Shown in pieces: positions 17,416-26,882 of a stretch of DNA of 64,000 bases. The DNA is from Phycisphaerae bacterium. Lineage in GTDB: Bacteria > Planctomycetota > Phycisphaerae > JAJVII01. Numbering within the stretch: position 1 is the first letter of the stretch; the number at the start of each line of letters is the position of its first letter. Made by a program: the position numbers and the translations under genes. The stretch is from assembly GCA_022072085.1 (NCBI GenBank), contig JAJVII010000012.1, forward strand, positions 1-64,000, in the 5' to 3' direction. Below the pieces are notes generated by a model, which was not told the DNA's origin, ran no database searches, and saw only the letters and a list, made by a program, of their open reading frames with translations.

Positions 17416-18630
17416 ATGAGCGACTGGAAGAAGCGATTGGCCGACCGCGGCGTGGACGTTGACGCCGTCAAGACGCAACTGAAGCGGTTCACCATTGAGA
17501 CGCCGAGCTGGGGTTACGCCCAGACGGGCACGCGGTTCGGCAAGTTCCTCCACCCCGCCGCCGCGAAGACCTTCGAGCACAAGGTCCAGGACGCCGCGGA
17601 GGTTCACAAGCTGACCGGCATCACGCCGGGCATGGCCGTTCACGTTCTCTGGGACTTCCCCACGGGCTTCGAACCGGCGGTGGTCAAGCAGTGCGCCAAG
17701 CACGGCCTGCGGATCGGGGCGATCAATCCCAACGTCTTCCAGGACCAGGCTTACAAGTTCGGCAGCTTCGCCTCGCCCGACGCCGCCGCCCGCAAGCAGG
17801 CCGTCGCCCACTGCATCGACTCGGTCGCCATCGGCCGACAGGCCGGCAGCAATCTGCTCAGTCTCTGGTTCGCCGACGGGACCAACTTCCCCGGCCAGGA
17901 CGACTTGGCCCGCCGCAAGCGGGCAATGGCCGCCGGCCTGCGTCAGGTCCACGACGCCCTGCCCGAGTCGATGACGATGCTTGTGGAATACAAGCCCTTC
18001 GAGCCGGCGTTCTACACGACCGACATCCAGGACTGGGGCATGGCCGTCCTTCTGGCCCGGCAGGCGGGCCCGCGGGCCAAGGTTCTCGTGGACACCGGCC
18101 ATCACCTGCCCGGCTGCAACATCGAGCAGATCGTCGCGATCCTGCTGGATGAGGGGATGCTGGGCGGGTTCCACTTCAACGACCGCAAGTACGCCGACGA
18201 CGATCTGACCGCCGGCAGCATCGCGCCGTATCAGCTCTTCCTGATCTTCGACCAGATCGCCGCCGCCCGCGCCGCCGGCAATCCCAACGCCGACGCCGTC
18301 GCCTACATGATCGACCAGTCGCACAATCTCAAGCCCAAGGTCGAGGCCATGGTGCAGACCGTCTGCACGATCCAGTCGCTCTACGCCAAGGCCCTGCTGG
18401 TGGACCGCAAGACGCTGGCCAAGGCCCAGGCTGCGGGCGACATCGTGCTGGCGGAGGAAACGCTGCGCGCGGCGTTCTTCACCGAGGTGGGGGAACTGCT
18501 GGGCGAGGTCCGCAGCGAGATGGGCGCCGCCCCCGACCCGCTTGTTGAACTGCGACGGTCGAAGTACATCGACCGCCGCGCCGCCGAACGCCGCGCCGAC
18601 CAGGCCGACGCCGGCGGCAGCTACGCCTGA
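17416..18630 (+). CDS. rhaI: L-rhamnose isomerase, RhaI (Pseudomonas stutzeri) type
   Basis: 404 residues. It converts L-rhamnose to L-rhamnulose in the cytosol, the step before RhaB. The metal site of a TIM-barrel aldose isomerase is visible: Glu in LVEYKPFEPAFY, Asp in LVDTGHHLPGCN, His and two Asp in GGFHFNDRKYADDD, and Asp in YMIDQSHNLKPK. The sequence is of the RhaI/YulE class, not the E. coli RhaA class. ATG 17416 follows GGAG. The coding frame is open far upstream inside rhaB, but the short gap and the site support this start. The stop is 19 bases from the stop of the convergent GYF-like gene. Confidence 0.88.
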   Translation: MSDWKKRLADRGVDVDAVKTQLKRFTIETPSWGYAQTGTRFGKFLHPAAAKTFEHKVQDAAEVHKLTGITPGMAVHVLWDFPTGFEPAVVKQCAKHGLRIGAINPNVFQDQAYKFGSFASPDAAARKQAVAHCIDSVAIGRQAGSNLLSLWFADGTNFPGQDDLARRKRAMAAGLRQVHDALPESMTMLVEYKPFEPAFYTTDIQDWGMAVLLARQAGPRAKVLVDTGHHLPGCNIEQIVAILLDEGMLGGFHFNDRKYADDDLTAGSIAPYQLFLIFDQIAAARAAGNPNADAVAYMIDQSHNLKPKVEAMVQTVCTIQSLYAKALLVDRKTLAKAQAAGDIVLAEETLRAAFFTEVGELLGEVRSEMGAAPDPLVELRRSKYIDRRAAERRADQADAGGSYA

Positions 18631-18649
18631 TACGCGTGGCGGGCCTGCG

Positions 18650-19255
18650 TCAATTCAGGACACGCGGCGATCTGATGCCGCCGCTCTCGCGGATCGCCGC
18701 CAGCAGGCCGGGCACCTGTGACGCCATGACGCAGACCGGGTTGCGGCCGTGACGCAGGCGCGTCTGGGCGTCGATCAGACGCCGCCTGGCCCACTTGACC
18801 AGCTCTCCGGTCTCCAGCGGCCCATACTCGCCGTGGGCGGTGACCACGAACCAGTCTTCCCGGTCGGCCGGCGGTATCGGGTCGGCTGACCGAGCCCGGG
18901 CAGCGTCGCCTTCGCGTTCAGCCTTGGCCCGTGCGGCGCAGAGCCCCGGCACGTCGCGGGCAACCACCTGCACGCTGGTCGCCGCGCAGCGCAGGATGGT
19001 GTCCGGGCCGATCGCCCCGTCGTTGACGGCCTGGACGACCTGGGCGCAGGAGAAGGGCCCGGTCCATCGTCCGTCACCCGTGGAGGCGTACCAGCTCGGG
19101 CGGCTGGAGACGTCGGCGGCCTGGGGCGGGTGAGCAACGGGCCTGGGGAATTCGATGGTGAAAAACTTGCCGCATCCCGGGCAGCGCACGCCAAATCTCA
19201 GCGCCAACCGGGATGCCTTGACCGTTCGACGACATACCGGACAACTGATGTTCAT
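18650..19255 (-). CDS. Zinc-ribbon protein with two GYF_2-like domains
   Basis: 201 residues if it starts at ATG 19255, chosen because it opens a neat zinc ribbon (SCPVC at residues 4-8 and CPGC about 20 residues on); the frame is open further upstream but there it is Arg/Ser/Thr-rich and unlike protein. Two similar modules follow, SWYASTGDGRWTGPFSCAQV and DWFVVTAHGEYGPLETGELV, each with the W-x-GP-F/L-x8-L pattern of GYF_2 domains and each ending in a VPGL segment. GYF_2 domains in bacteria usually occur in membrane or regulatory proteins and bind partners. No membrane segment is seen. Role unknown. Confidence 0.7.
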   Translation of the reverse strand: MNISCPVCRRTVKASRLALRFGVRCPGCGKFFTIEFPRPVAHPPQAADVSSRPSWYASTGDGRWTGPFSCAQVVQAVNDGAIGPDTILRCAATSVQVVARDVPGLCAARAKAEREGDAARARSADPIPPADREDWFVVTAHGEYGPLETGELVKWARRRLIDAQTRLRHGRNPVCVMASQVPGLLAAIRESGGIRSPRVLN

Positions 19256-19379
19256 GATGGTGTCCCCCGCCCCAGTGTCGATGACGTGCGCAAAGGTACC
19301 CATAGCACGAGTGCGAGACGTGGGCAAATGCACGACCGTACGTATTTCGCCTACGCAGACGCAACTGCCGGGAGTCGTG

Positions 19380-20999
19380 CTACTTGTCGGTCGCAGGAAT
19401 TTGCGAAGTGTCTTCTGTCGCTTTGGGCGCGGGTGCGGCGCCTTCGTCAGAGTCCGGCTGGGTCGTTGGCGCAAGTGACTTGGGGAAGTGCCGCAACACG
19501 TTGGTGCCGCAGCGCGCCCCGCCGCCGCCGCGGTGCAGGCTGTCCCAGCCGTTGACGAAGTCCACCACCGCCCCCTGCTCGGCCATCCGCCGCTCCGCTG
19601 CGTCCCGGAGCGCATCGCTGTCGTCATCGGCGGGGTCCGTCCGCGGGCCGAACGGCTGAAGCACGACGGCAGTCCCGTTGAGGTTGACCAGGTTGACCGC
19701 GTTGGGCGTCAGCCACCAGACCTCGTTGCCCTGCCCGTCGTCGGCTGCCAGCACGGGCAGCCGGATCACGTCCCGGCGGCGGATCCCGCCGACGCCGGCC
19801 CGCACCGTCGCGACGATCCCGTCCGGGCCATCGATGCGATCGGCCAATCGCCGGGCAGCGGCGGCCAGTTCGGTGTCCTCGGCCAGTTCGCCCGCAGCCA
19901 CGACAGCCGGCACCGACTCGCCACCGCCGTCGCGCCAGAACTGCGTGCCCTCGACCAGCAGGTAGCGGGTCGTCGCGTCGGGCGGCTCGTACCAGGTCTC
20001 CTGGCTGTCGCAGCGGTCGTCCATGATGCCCGAAACGGCCGCCACCACGCCATGCCCGCGCCGTACCGGGTCGCGCAGGTCCCAGACCTTGTCGATGACC
20101 AGCCGGTGGGCCTCGACGCGGGCGATGCGGGCGACCTGCCCCCCGCCCGCGCCCGACCACAGCCGCACGTAGCGCCAGCTCGCACCCGATGACTTGAAGT
20201 CGCGGCCGCGGTCCTCGAGGGAATCCTCGCCGCCGCCGGTCGCCTGGCCGGCCAACTCGCGGCTGCCGGTCTGGTAGAACACGGCCCGCTGCGCGGGCGT
20301 CTTGCGGATCAGCTCCAGGGCCCCTATCGGGTCGGCAACGACCAGCCGGTATCCCGGCGGCAGCGCGCTGGGCACGAAGGCGACGATCTCGTCGACGTGG
20401 CCGACGCGCAGCCAGTCGGTGTCCAGTTCGATCAGCCCGCCGTCGGGGCCCGTCTGGAGCCGCTGGCGCCGGAAGTACCGCGCGAGGTGGGGCGACATGT
20501 GTCGGCCGACGATGATCCGGCCCATCGGGTTGGCCGACGTCGGAGGGGAGACGACCACGTCGCCGCCGGCGTCGAAGCGGTTCCAGCCGCGGAAGGCAAG
20601 CGGATCGGCGTCGATCACCTTCGTGCCGCTGTCGGGGAACTGCTCGCGGGCGAAATCGTGCAGGGGCTCGCCGGCGGGCATGAGCAGCACGGCCGGCTGG
20701 CCGTCGACCCAGCCGAAGACCCACGCGTCGCGGGCCCATGCGTAGATCGCCCCGATGCCCAGCTTGCCCTCGCGGTCGATCTGCGGGATGTGAACGATGC
20801 TGTCGGGCTGGAGGTCGCCGAGGTTCTCCAGCGACTCGACCCACGCCTCCATCGACGTCGCGCAAACCATCGCCACCGGACCGAACGGCGGAGAGACGAC
20901 GAAAGGATGGGCCGGCGGACGGTCGCACCCGGCCGCCAGCAGCACCGGCAGGAGGATCGACAGCGCGAGTCCGAGTCTCGATAGCCGATGCCGCATCAC
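19380..20999 (-). CDS. Protein-arginine deiminase (PAD, PF03068-type) lipoprotein
   Basis: 539 residues from GTG 20999 (AGGAGA nine bases before); ATG 20996 is also possible. The signal ends in LAAGC, so Cys25 is probably lipidated and the protein faces the periplasm or surface. The sequence matches the catalytic domain of vertebrate PADs along its length: WARDAWVFGW (Asp91, equivalent to PAD4 Asp350), VVSPPTSANPMGRIIVG, DTDWLRVGHVDEIVAFVP (His201 and Asp203, equivalent to His471 and Asp473), LQPFGP, and ARCGTNV (Cys497, equivalent to Cys645). All four catalytic residues are kept. PADs turn protein arginine into citrulline in a calcium-dependent way. The N-terminal PAD immunoglobulin-like domains are absent, and the stretch between His201 and Cys497 is longer than in PAD4. 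Substrate unknown. Confidence 0.88.
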   Translation of the reverse strand: MMRHRLSRLGLALSILLPVLLAAGCDRPPAHPFVVSPPFGPVAMVCATSMEAWVESLENLGDLQPDSIVHIPQIDREGKLGIGAIYAWARDAWVFGWVDGQPAVLLMPAGEPLHDFAREQFPDSGTKVIDADPLAFRGWNRFDAGGDVVVSPPTSANPMGRIIVGRHMSPHLARYFRRQRLQTGPDGGLIELDTDWLRVGHVDEIVAFVPSALPPGYRLVVADPIGALELIRKTPAQRAVFYQTGSRELAGQATGGGEDSLEDRGRDFKSSGASWRYVRLWSGAGGGQVARIARVEAHRLVIDKVWDLRDPVRRGHGVVAAVSGIMDDRCDSQETWYEPPDATTRYLLVEGTQFWRDGGGESVPAVVAAGELAEDTELAAAARRLADRIDGPDGIVATVRAGVGGIRRRDVIRLPVLAADDGQGNEVWWLTPNAVNLVNLNGTAVVLQPFGPRTDPADDDSDALRDAAERRMAEQGAVVDFVNGWDSLHRGGGGARCGTNVLRHFPKSLAPTTQPDSDEGAAPAPKATEDTSQIPATDK

Positions 21000-21319
21000 A
21001 GCCGCGTTCTCCTGATCCCGGGACGCCGACGCCGGGGCAGGCGAGCCCCGAGATCGGGAATGCGACTATTATCCCCGCGCGGTGTCGGATTGGGAATCCC
21101 CGACCGTCTCCGGCCCGTCCGGGAATCTCTTGCCGGGCGGAGGAAACGGCAGTACGATTGAAGCAACGGCCGATCGGTTGCAGGCCGGGCCGTTTCATTT
21201 CGCACTGCACGGCCGGCGTCTCGGCGCCGCGGGTTGCGAACGCATTCTCCGCAACCGGGCGCAGCCGGCCAACCCGAACGCTCGACATCCTTGATCTGAC
21301 ATCCTGATCGGAGCACGCC
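21000..21319. other. Divergent spacer between the PAD lipoprotein and the CARDB/PKD protein
   Basis: This 320-base gap must hold both promoters. Only modest inverted repeats are seen, such as a 7-bp stem (21232-21238 with 21250-21256). No convincing -35/-10 pair, riboswitch or small gene was recognised. Confidence 0.5.
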
Positions 21320-24300
21320 ATGTCCACCCCCCTCGCCGCCCGGCGCTGGATCGCCATTCTCGGTTTCCTGGCCGCCCTGTTGACGATGGCCCGGGTCAGC
21401 GCGGCCGAGCAGCGGACCGTCGTCGTCGGCCCGCTGACGTTCGAGTCGTCGCAGAAGCTGCTGGAGTTCCTGCCCACGGTGGACGTCGGGACGCACAAGG
21501 CGTTCCCCAACTGCCACGAGGACGGCTGGGTGTTCACGCAGTTCCCGCTGGTGCAGTTCAAGCTGCGGCTGTTCCTGAGCCCGGGCTACATGCTGTCGCA
21601 CCACGAGGCCTTCCTTCAGGCCAGCTACGACGACGCGAACATCCGCCCGGGCGGGACGCTGCCGGTGACGTTCCGGCTTCAGCCGGCCGGGACGGGGTCG
21701 TACCTGCGCAGCGGGGCTGGGGCGATCTGCGAAGCCAAGTGGCGGATCGGCGTGAGCCTCGGCGGGTTCGGCGTGTGGATCGAGAACGACATCCCCTACC
21801 TTCCCAACTTCAACTGCGGCTACCAGGCCCACGTCGGCGGCTACACGACGCCGATGCCCAACGGGAAATACACCGTCGGCGCCAAGAGCGACCTGGGCGA
21901 CGAGATTCCGATCACGCTCTACGACGTCGCGGGCAAGGGGGAACTTCAGCTCGTGCTCCAGCCGGGCCTTTTCTTCGCGCTGCGGTTCAAGGACATGACC
22001 GCCCGCGTCGCGGTCAGCGGGGCCGAGTCGATCAGCAGCGGCGGCACGGCCGTGCCCGTCGGTCAGCCGACGACGCTGGTCCACGACAACCAGACCGGGC
22101 ACACGTTCAACGTGACGCTGCCGGCCGACCTGCGGGAGCTGTCGGACTTCCGGATCGTGCTGACCGGCATCGACTATCAGGACGACGTGAAGATTTCGCC
22201 AACGATGGGCTTCGCCCTGGGCGTGAAGGTGGAGCTCGGGGCGTCCTCCGGCAACGGCGAGCAGGCCGACGAGGACGAGACCGAGGGCGGCGGCGAGCCC
22301 CCCGACGGTGAAGACAACGACCTGGAGGAGGAAAAGGACGAGAGCGAGATCAGCGGCCAGAAGGTGGACTTCGGCAAGGTCACGATCAGTTGGGGGGAGA
22401 TCGGCTACACAACCCCCTCCTACGTCTGGGACATGGGCAGCGGCCCGCTGGGCAACCTGTTCACGCTCGGCTGGAACCTGCCGCTGAACAGGCCGGACAC
22501 CGAGGTTCCCATCGCGATCCCGCCAATGCCCGACCTGATGATCCCGTCGGCGACGATCGCCAACGACAACCGCACGCTGACCTCCAGCGTCGAGGTCGAC
22601 AACCAGGGCAGCGCCGACGCCGGGGCGTTCCAGGTCAAGTGGATCCTTGAGAAGTCCGACGGGTCGACCGTCGCGGGCGTGCCCAGCCCGCTCTGGACGC
22701 AGGCGGTCAACTCGCTGGCCGCCGGCGACTGCGTGACGCTGAGCAAGAGCCTCACGCTGGCCGCCGACCTGCCGCTGGGCTCTTACCGTCTGCGTGTGCA
22801 GGCCGACACCGCCGGGTCTGGCGCGTGGCATCAGGTGGTCGAGCAGTGCGAGGTGAACAACGAGGCCCAGGCGACGCTCAGCTCGACGCTGGACCTCGGG
22901 GCGACGCTGGGGGCCGACTGTCTGTTCCGCCAGCAGGCCTGCGCCGCCGGCGACGCGGCGCCCGCCTCGCAGCGCATGCCCGGGCGGCGCTACTGGATCA
23001 AGGCCGCGGTCACGCGGCGGGCCGCCGACATCGCCGCCCCGATGGTCCCGGTCGAGGTGTGGGCCCAGCGGCACCGGTGCCCCATCGCGGTCCAGGGTGT
23101 GGGCGACAACGCCAACTACGGCGGCGAGTATTACGGGCCCAGCGTGCTGATCGCCCGGCGGGTCGTCGCCCTGGGCATGGCCACCAGCGCGTCGGTCGTC
23201 GTGCCCTGGGATCTGCCGGCCCGCGAGGACGCCAACTGGGAGATCCGCGTCAAGGTCGATCCGCAGGGCCAGGTCACCCAGTGGCTGCCCGGCGGGCAGG
23301 ACGCAACCGCCAACGACCTGGCCTGGGCGTGGCGGCGGTTCGAGCGGCCGCGATTCTTCGTCAACGGGATGGGCGCCCGCCCGGGCCCGGGCGTCGCCGA
23401 CGCCGACTGGACCATCGGCTCGCAGACGACCTACTACGCGCGGGTCCGCAACTCGTCGGACACCGCCGCCACGGGCGTGCCCGTGCAACTGTTCGTCGCC
23501 GGGCGGATGGTCAGCGAAACGACGCTGGACATCGCCCCCTGGACCGACGGCGAGATCACATTCACGCGGCCGTTCAGCCGCGACGACCTGTTCCGCGACT
23601 TCGACCTGGGCGGGGGCATGGTCTTCCCGCGCGTCTTTGTGCGCGCGGTGATCGATCCGCGCGACGAAGTCGAGGACCAGAACGACGGGCTGACCAACGC
23701 CGATCAGCGTTACATCGACGCTCCGCCGATCGGCGACCTGGAGGCCGAACTCAGCCTGCCCTCCGAGCCCGCCTACGCCGGCGAGGCCCAGGCCGTCCGC
23801 GTCGGCGCGGGCAACGCCTATCGCCAGAGCTTCCCGGCCGGGGCGCTGGGCAAGGTGGGCGCGTCGGCCCACGCGCTGGTCGGCGAGACCGAGCAGCACC
23901 AGGAGCAGCAGGTCGCCCAGGGCCAGATCGACCAGACCCCGCCCGGGCAGTACCTTGCCCACACCTCGACAAACTGGGGCGTGACGACCACCTGGTACAC
24001 GTGGGAGCACGTCCGCGCCTACCTGCCGGCGGTCCAGTGGGTTCCGCAGGCCTCGGGGCTCCACCTGTTCACGGCCCACCTGACGGTCCCGGTCGCGCCC
24101 GCCTGGGCCAACAGCCCCGAGCGCGACAAGTACATCAGCGACCTGAACTCCTTCGACAACGGCGTGGTGCGGACGTTCTACGTCGGCCTGCCGCGGCCCG
24201 ACCTTCAGGTAGCGCGGGTCTACGCCGCCCGGATGCCCAGCCGCGGCGACCTGGCCGACCTGCGGCGGCTCTCCGGCCGAATCGCCGAGTCGCTGGCCGG

Positions 24301-26764
24301 CGGCCGACGCGCCGACGCCCTGCTGGCTGAGGACACCGGCCGAGCCTACGCCGGCGCCCCGGTGACCATCGCTGTGGACGTGATCAACCCCCCGCCGTCG
24401 GCCGACTACCCCCCGGTCGCCGCGCTCAACGTCCGAGTCAACCTCTACGCGGTCTACCAGCCGGAGTGGAAGAAGCACCGCGTCCTGGCCGACATCAGCC
24501 GAAAGTGGTCGCAGCTCGAAACGCAGTTGCCCGGGCTCGGCAGGCCGATCCGCCAGTTCGCCCTTTACGTCTCCGAACGCGATCGCCCGACCACCGGGCG
24601 GCTGCTCGTGCCCACGCCCATCTCGATCACCACGCCCCGGGCGGCGCACCAGTTCACGCGCCCGGCTGCGGGCAGCTTTCGGCCGACGACGGGGGGCCGC
24701 CTGCCGCTGAACCGCCCCGACGCCGCGGAACTGGCCTCCAAGACCGCGCTGGATCTGCTGCACGAGTTCAACCAGGCCCAGACCGAGGTCCTGCTGGTCG
24801 GCACGCAGGTGCTGCCGCGCGTCGAAGCCGGCGCGGTGGCGACGTTCCAGTGGCGCCCGCCGCACGGCGGCGACTGGCTGCTGTCGGCCGTGGTCGATCC
24901 GGGCGACGAAATCTTCGAGCGCGACGAGCAGAACAACTCGGCCGACATGCTGCTGGACGCCCGTCCGACACCGCACTACTTCGCCAACACCCCGCCGCAC
25001 GCGGTGCTGGGCGTGCGGGTCGGCCGCGGCGTTCGGCGGAGCGAATTCGTCGAGTCGGTCCTCGCCCAGCGGGCCGGCGACGAGCCCAAGGCCCCCAAGA
25101 CGCCCGACAGCTACCCCGTCGACCGCGAGGTCGGCAGGATGTGGGATGCCCTGGACGCGGCGGCCGCCAAGCGGTTCGCCGCCCTGCCCGCCCTGTCAGC
25201 CAGGCGGACGATCACCATCCGCCAGGGCCAGACCTTCACGCTCGTCGGCCAGCGGACCGTGGACCGCGAGCACGACGTGGCCGGCTACTGGTGGTCCGGC
25301 CCGAGCCTGAGCGAGGTCACCACCGAGCCCTGCCTCGTCGTCGACACCAGCCTGCCCGGGCAGGAGCTGGGGCCGGGCACGCACGTGTTCTGGCTGACGG
25401 CGACCGACTCAGCCGGCCTCTACGGGCGCGACTGCGCGTTCGTCACGGTGGTCAAGGGCGGGTCCAACGCCGCAAACCTGGCGCCCGCGGGGGTGCAGAT
25501 GCTGCCCGCGGGGCCCATCGCCGGGCAACTGACCAGCCTGCACGTCGCGGTCGTCAACGACGGCGGCGGGGCGACGGGCAAGGCGTTCGCGGTGCAGGTC
25601 TTCGACGGGCAGACTCGGCTGGGCGAGGTCACCTGCCCCGCCGGCCTGGCCGCCGGCGACGTCGCCGAGATTTCCCTGCCCGACGCCTGGACGCCGACGG
25701 CCGGGCTGCACGCCCTGCGCGTCGTCGTGGACCCGGGCCATCAGGTGGCGGAGTCCAGCGAGTCCGACAACACGATGGCGCTGGCGCTGCGCGTGACCGA
25801 CAACGCCCCGCCGGTGGCCGACCTGGGGAGCGCGGAGTTCACCGTGCAGGCCGGGCACGGGCTGTTCCTGGACGCCTACCGCTCCTACGACCCCGACGGC
25901 AGGCTGACGCGCTACGACTGGTTCGTGAACAACCGGCTGGAGAACGGCGTGCACGGGCGGCGGTTCCGCTACGTCGCTCCCAATCGGGCGGGCGACGTGA
26001 AGGTCAAGCTGGTCGTCGCCGACAACGGCACGCCGCCGCGGCCGAGCGCCGCGTTCGAGGCCGTCATCCACGTCGTCAAGGACCGCAACCGCGAGCCGGT
26101 CGTGCAGTTGCCCAGCCACCTGATCGTCACGCGCGGGCGGCAGATCACCATCCCGGCGGTCGGCTGCTACGACGGCGACGGGAAGATCAGCAGCTACCAG
26201 TGGAAGGTGAAGGGGCTGGAGGCCCGCGAGGACAAGGGGCACGCCTTCGTGATCGACACCGCCAAGGCCAAGACCGGCGTCTACGAGGTGAAGCTGGAGA
26301 TCGCCGACAACCGAGGCGCCACCGCGTCGGGCAGCACGATGCTCTATGTCGTCGACGAGCCCAACCGGGCGCCGGTGCTGGACATTGCGCCCAACGTGAT
26401 CGCCGTCCGCGGCGAGAAGGTGACGCTGGACGCCTCGCACAGCCGCGACGTGGACGGCACGATCGCCGACTACCTCTGGATCGTGCCGCCCACCGCCCAG
26501 GTCGCCGCCGGGCCGAAGTTCGTCCTGGACACCGCGACGCTGAAGGTCGGCCTCCACCTGGTCATCCTCGCGGTCAGCGACAACGACGGGGCGACGACCA
26601 CTCGGCCGATCGCCGTGACCGTCCTGCCGCTCAAGGGCCAGCCGCTCCAGAGCGACACCGGCTACGATCCGAGCAAGCCGCTGAACAAGCAGCAGCTTCA
26701 GCAGATCGACGGCAACCCGCCGACGGACAAGCCGAAGCGACGCACGGACGAATCGCCGAAATGA
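21320..26764 (+). CDS. Giant exported protein with CARDB and PKD domains
   Basis: 1814 residues. A signal peptide covers roughly residues 1-28 (IAILGFLAALLTMARVSA). An acidic stretch near residues 313-345 is rich in Glu, Asp and Gly. CARDB-type beta sandwiches are seen near 404-527, in the middle third (with the ending DPGDEIFERDEQNNSAD) and near 1384-1493 (DPGHQVAESSESDNT). The C-terminus holds three PKD-like domains (about 1496-1773), each with a YDPDG, YDGDG or DVDGT turn. There is no C-terminal membrane anchor or sorting signal; the tail is Lys/Pro-rich. Such proteins are adhesive or structural and sit on the cell surface. It is divergent from the PAD lipoprotein, and its stop lies five bases before heptad hairpin B. 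Confidence 0.85.
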   Translation: MSTPLAARRWIAILGFLAALLTMARVSAAEQRTVVVGPLTFESSQKLLEFLPTVDVGTHKAFPNCHEDGWVFTQFPLVQFKLRLFLSPGYMLSHHEAFLQASYDDANIRPGGTLPVTFRLQPAGTGSYLRSGAGAICEAKWRIGVSLGGFGVWIENDIPYLPNFNCGYQAHVGGYTTPMPNGKYTVGAKSDLGDEIPITLYDVAGKGELQLVLQPGLFFALRFKDMTARVAVSGAESISSGGTAVPVGQPTTLVHDNQTGHTFNVTLPADLRELSDFRIVLTGIDYQDDVKISPTMGFALGVKVELGASSGNGEQADEDETEGGGEPPDGEDNDLEEEKDESEISGQKVDFGKVTISWGEIGYTTPSYVWDMGSGPLGNLFTLGWNLPLNRPDTEVPIAIPPMPDLMIPSATIANDNRTLTSSVEVDNQGSADAGAFQVKWILEKSDGSTVAGVPSPLWTQAVNSLAAGDCVTLSKSLTLAADLPLGSYRLRVQADTAGSGAWHQVVEQCEVNNEAQATLSSTLDLGATLGADCLFRQQACAAGDAAPASQRMPGRRYWIKAAVTRRAADIAAPMVPVEVWAQRHRCPIAVQGVGDNANYGGEYYGPSVLIARRVVALGMATSASVVVPWDLPAREDANWEIRVKVDPQGQVTQWLPGGQDATANDLAWAWRRFERPRFFVNGMGARPGPGVADADWTIGSQTTYYARVRNSSDTAATGVPVQLFVAGRMVSETTLDIAPWTDGEITFTRPFSRDDLFRDFDLGGGMVFPRVFVRAVIDPRDEVEDQNDGLTNADQRYIDAPPIGDLEAELSLPSEPAYAGEAQAVRVGAGNAYRQSFPAGALGKVGASAHALVGETEQHQEQQVAQGQIDQTPPGQYLAHTSTNWGVTTTWYTWEHVRAYLPAVQWVPQASGLHLFTAHLTVPVAPAWANSPERDKYISDLNSFDNGVVRTFYVGLPRPDLQVARVYAARMPSRGDLADLRRLSGRIAESLAGGRRADALLAEDTGRAYAGAPVTIAVDVINPPPSADYPPVAALNVRVNLYAVYQPEWKKHRVLADISRKWSQLETQLPGLGRPIRQFALYVSERDRPTTGRLLVPTPISITTPRAAHQFTRPAAGSFRPTTGGRLPLNRPDAAELASKTALDLLHEFNQAQTEVLLVGTQVLPRVEAGAVATFQWRPPHGGDWLLSAVVDPGDEIFERDEQNNSADMLLDARPTPHYFANTPPHAVLGVRVGRGVRRSEFVESVLAQRAGDEPKAPKTPDSYPVDREVGRMWDALDAAAAKRFAALPALSARRTITIRQGQTFTLVGQRTVDREHDVAGYWWSGPSLSEVTTEPCLVVDTSLPGQELGPGTHVFWLTATDSAGLYGRDCAFVTVVKGGSNAANLAPAGVQMLPAGPIAGQLTSLHVAVVNDGGGATGKAFAVQVFDGQTRLGEVTCPAGLAAGDVAEISLPDAWTPTAGLHALRVVVDPGHQVAESSESDNTMALALRVTDNAPPVADLGSAEFTVQAGHGLFLDAYRSYDPDGRLTRYDWFVNNRLENGVHGRRFRYVAPNRAGDVKVKLVVADNGTPPRPSAAFEAVIHVVKDRNREPVVQLPSHLIVTRGRQITIPAVGCYDGDGKISSYQWKVKGLEAREDKGHAFVIDTAKAKTGVYEVKLEIADNRGATASGSTMLYVVDEPNRAPVLDIAPNVIAVRGEKVTLDASHSRDVDGTIADYLWIVPPTAQVAAGPKFVLDTATLKVGLHLVILAVSDNDGATTTRPIAVTVLPLKGQPLQSDTGYDPSKPLNKQQLQQIDGNPPTDKPKRRTDESPK

Positions 26765-26768
26765 GGGA

Positions 26769-26867
26769 AATTGAGAATTGGTGATTGCAGATTGTAGATT
26801 GCGGATTGAAGAGGGGCCCACCGGCAGCCTTCTTTAATCTCCAATCTGCAATCTTCAATCTGAAATC
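26769..26867. repeat. Heptad hairpin B (GATTNNA-type words)
   Basis: Left arm 26769-26810 is six tandem 7-base words (AATTGAG, then GATTGCA, GATTGTA and similar). Right arm 26833-26867, read on the minus strand, is five words (GATTTCA, GATTGAA, GATTGGA and similar). The loop is 26811-26832. It is AT-rich in a GC-rich genome and fills the gap between the stop of the CARDB/PKD gene and the stop of the convergent ATPase gene, so it is at the 3' end of both transcripts. Confidence 0.9.
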
Positions 26868-26882
26868 CCCCCCGCCCGGTCG

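Noticed and set aside
20996-25000. A 1334-codon open frame on the minus strand
   Set aside because: Antisense to the CARDB/PKD gene, with the same low-complexity composition and no ribosome-binding site.
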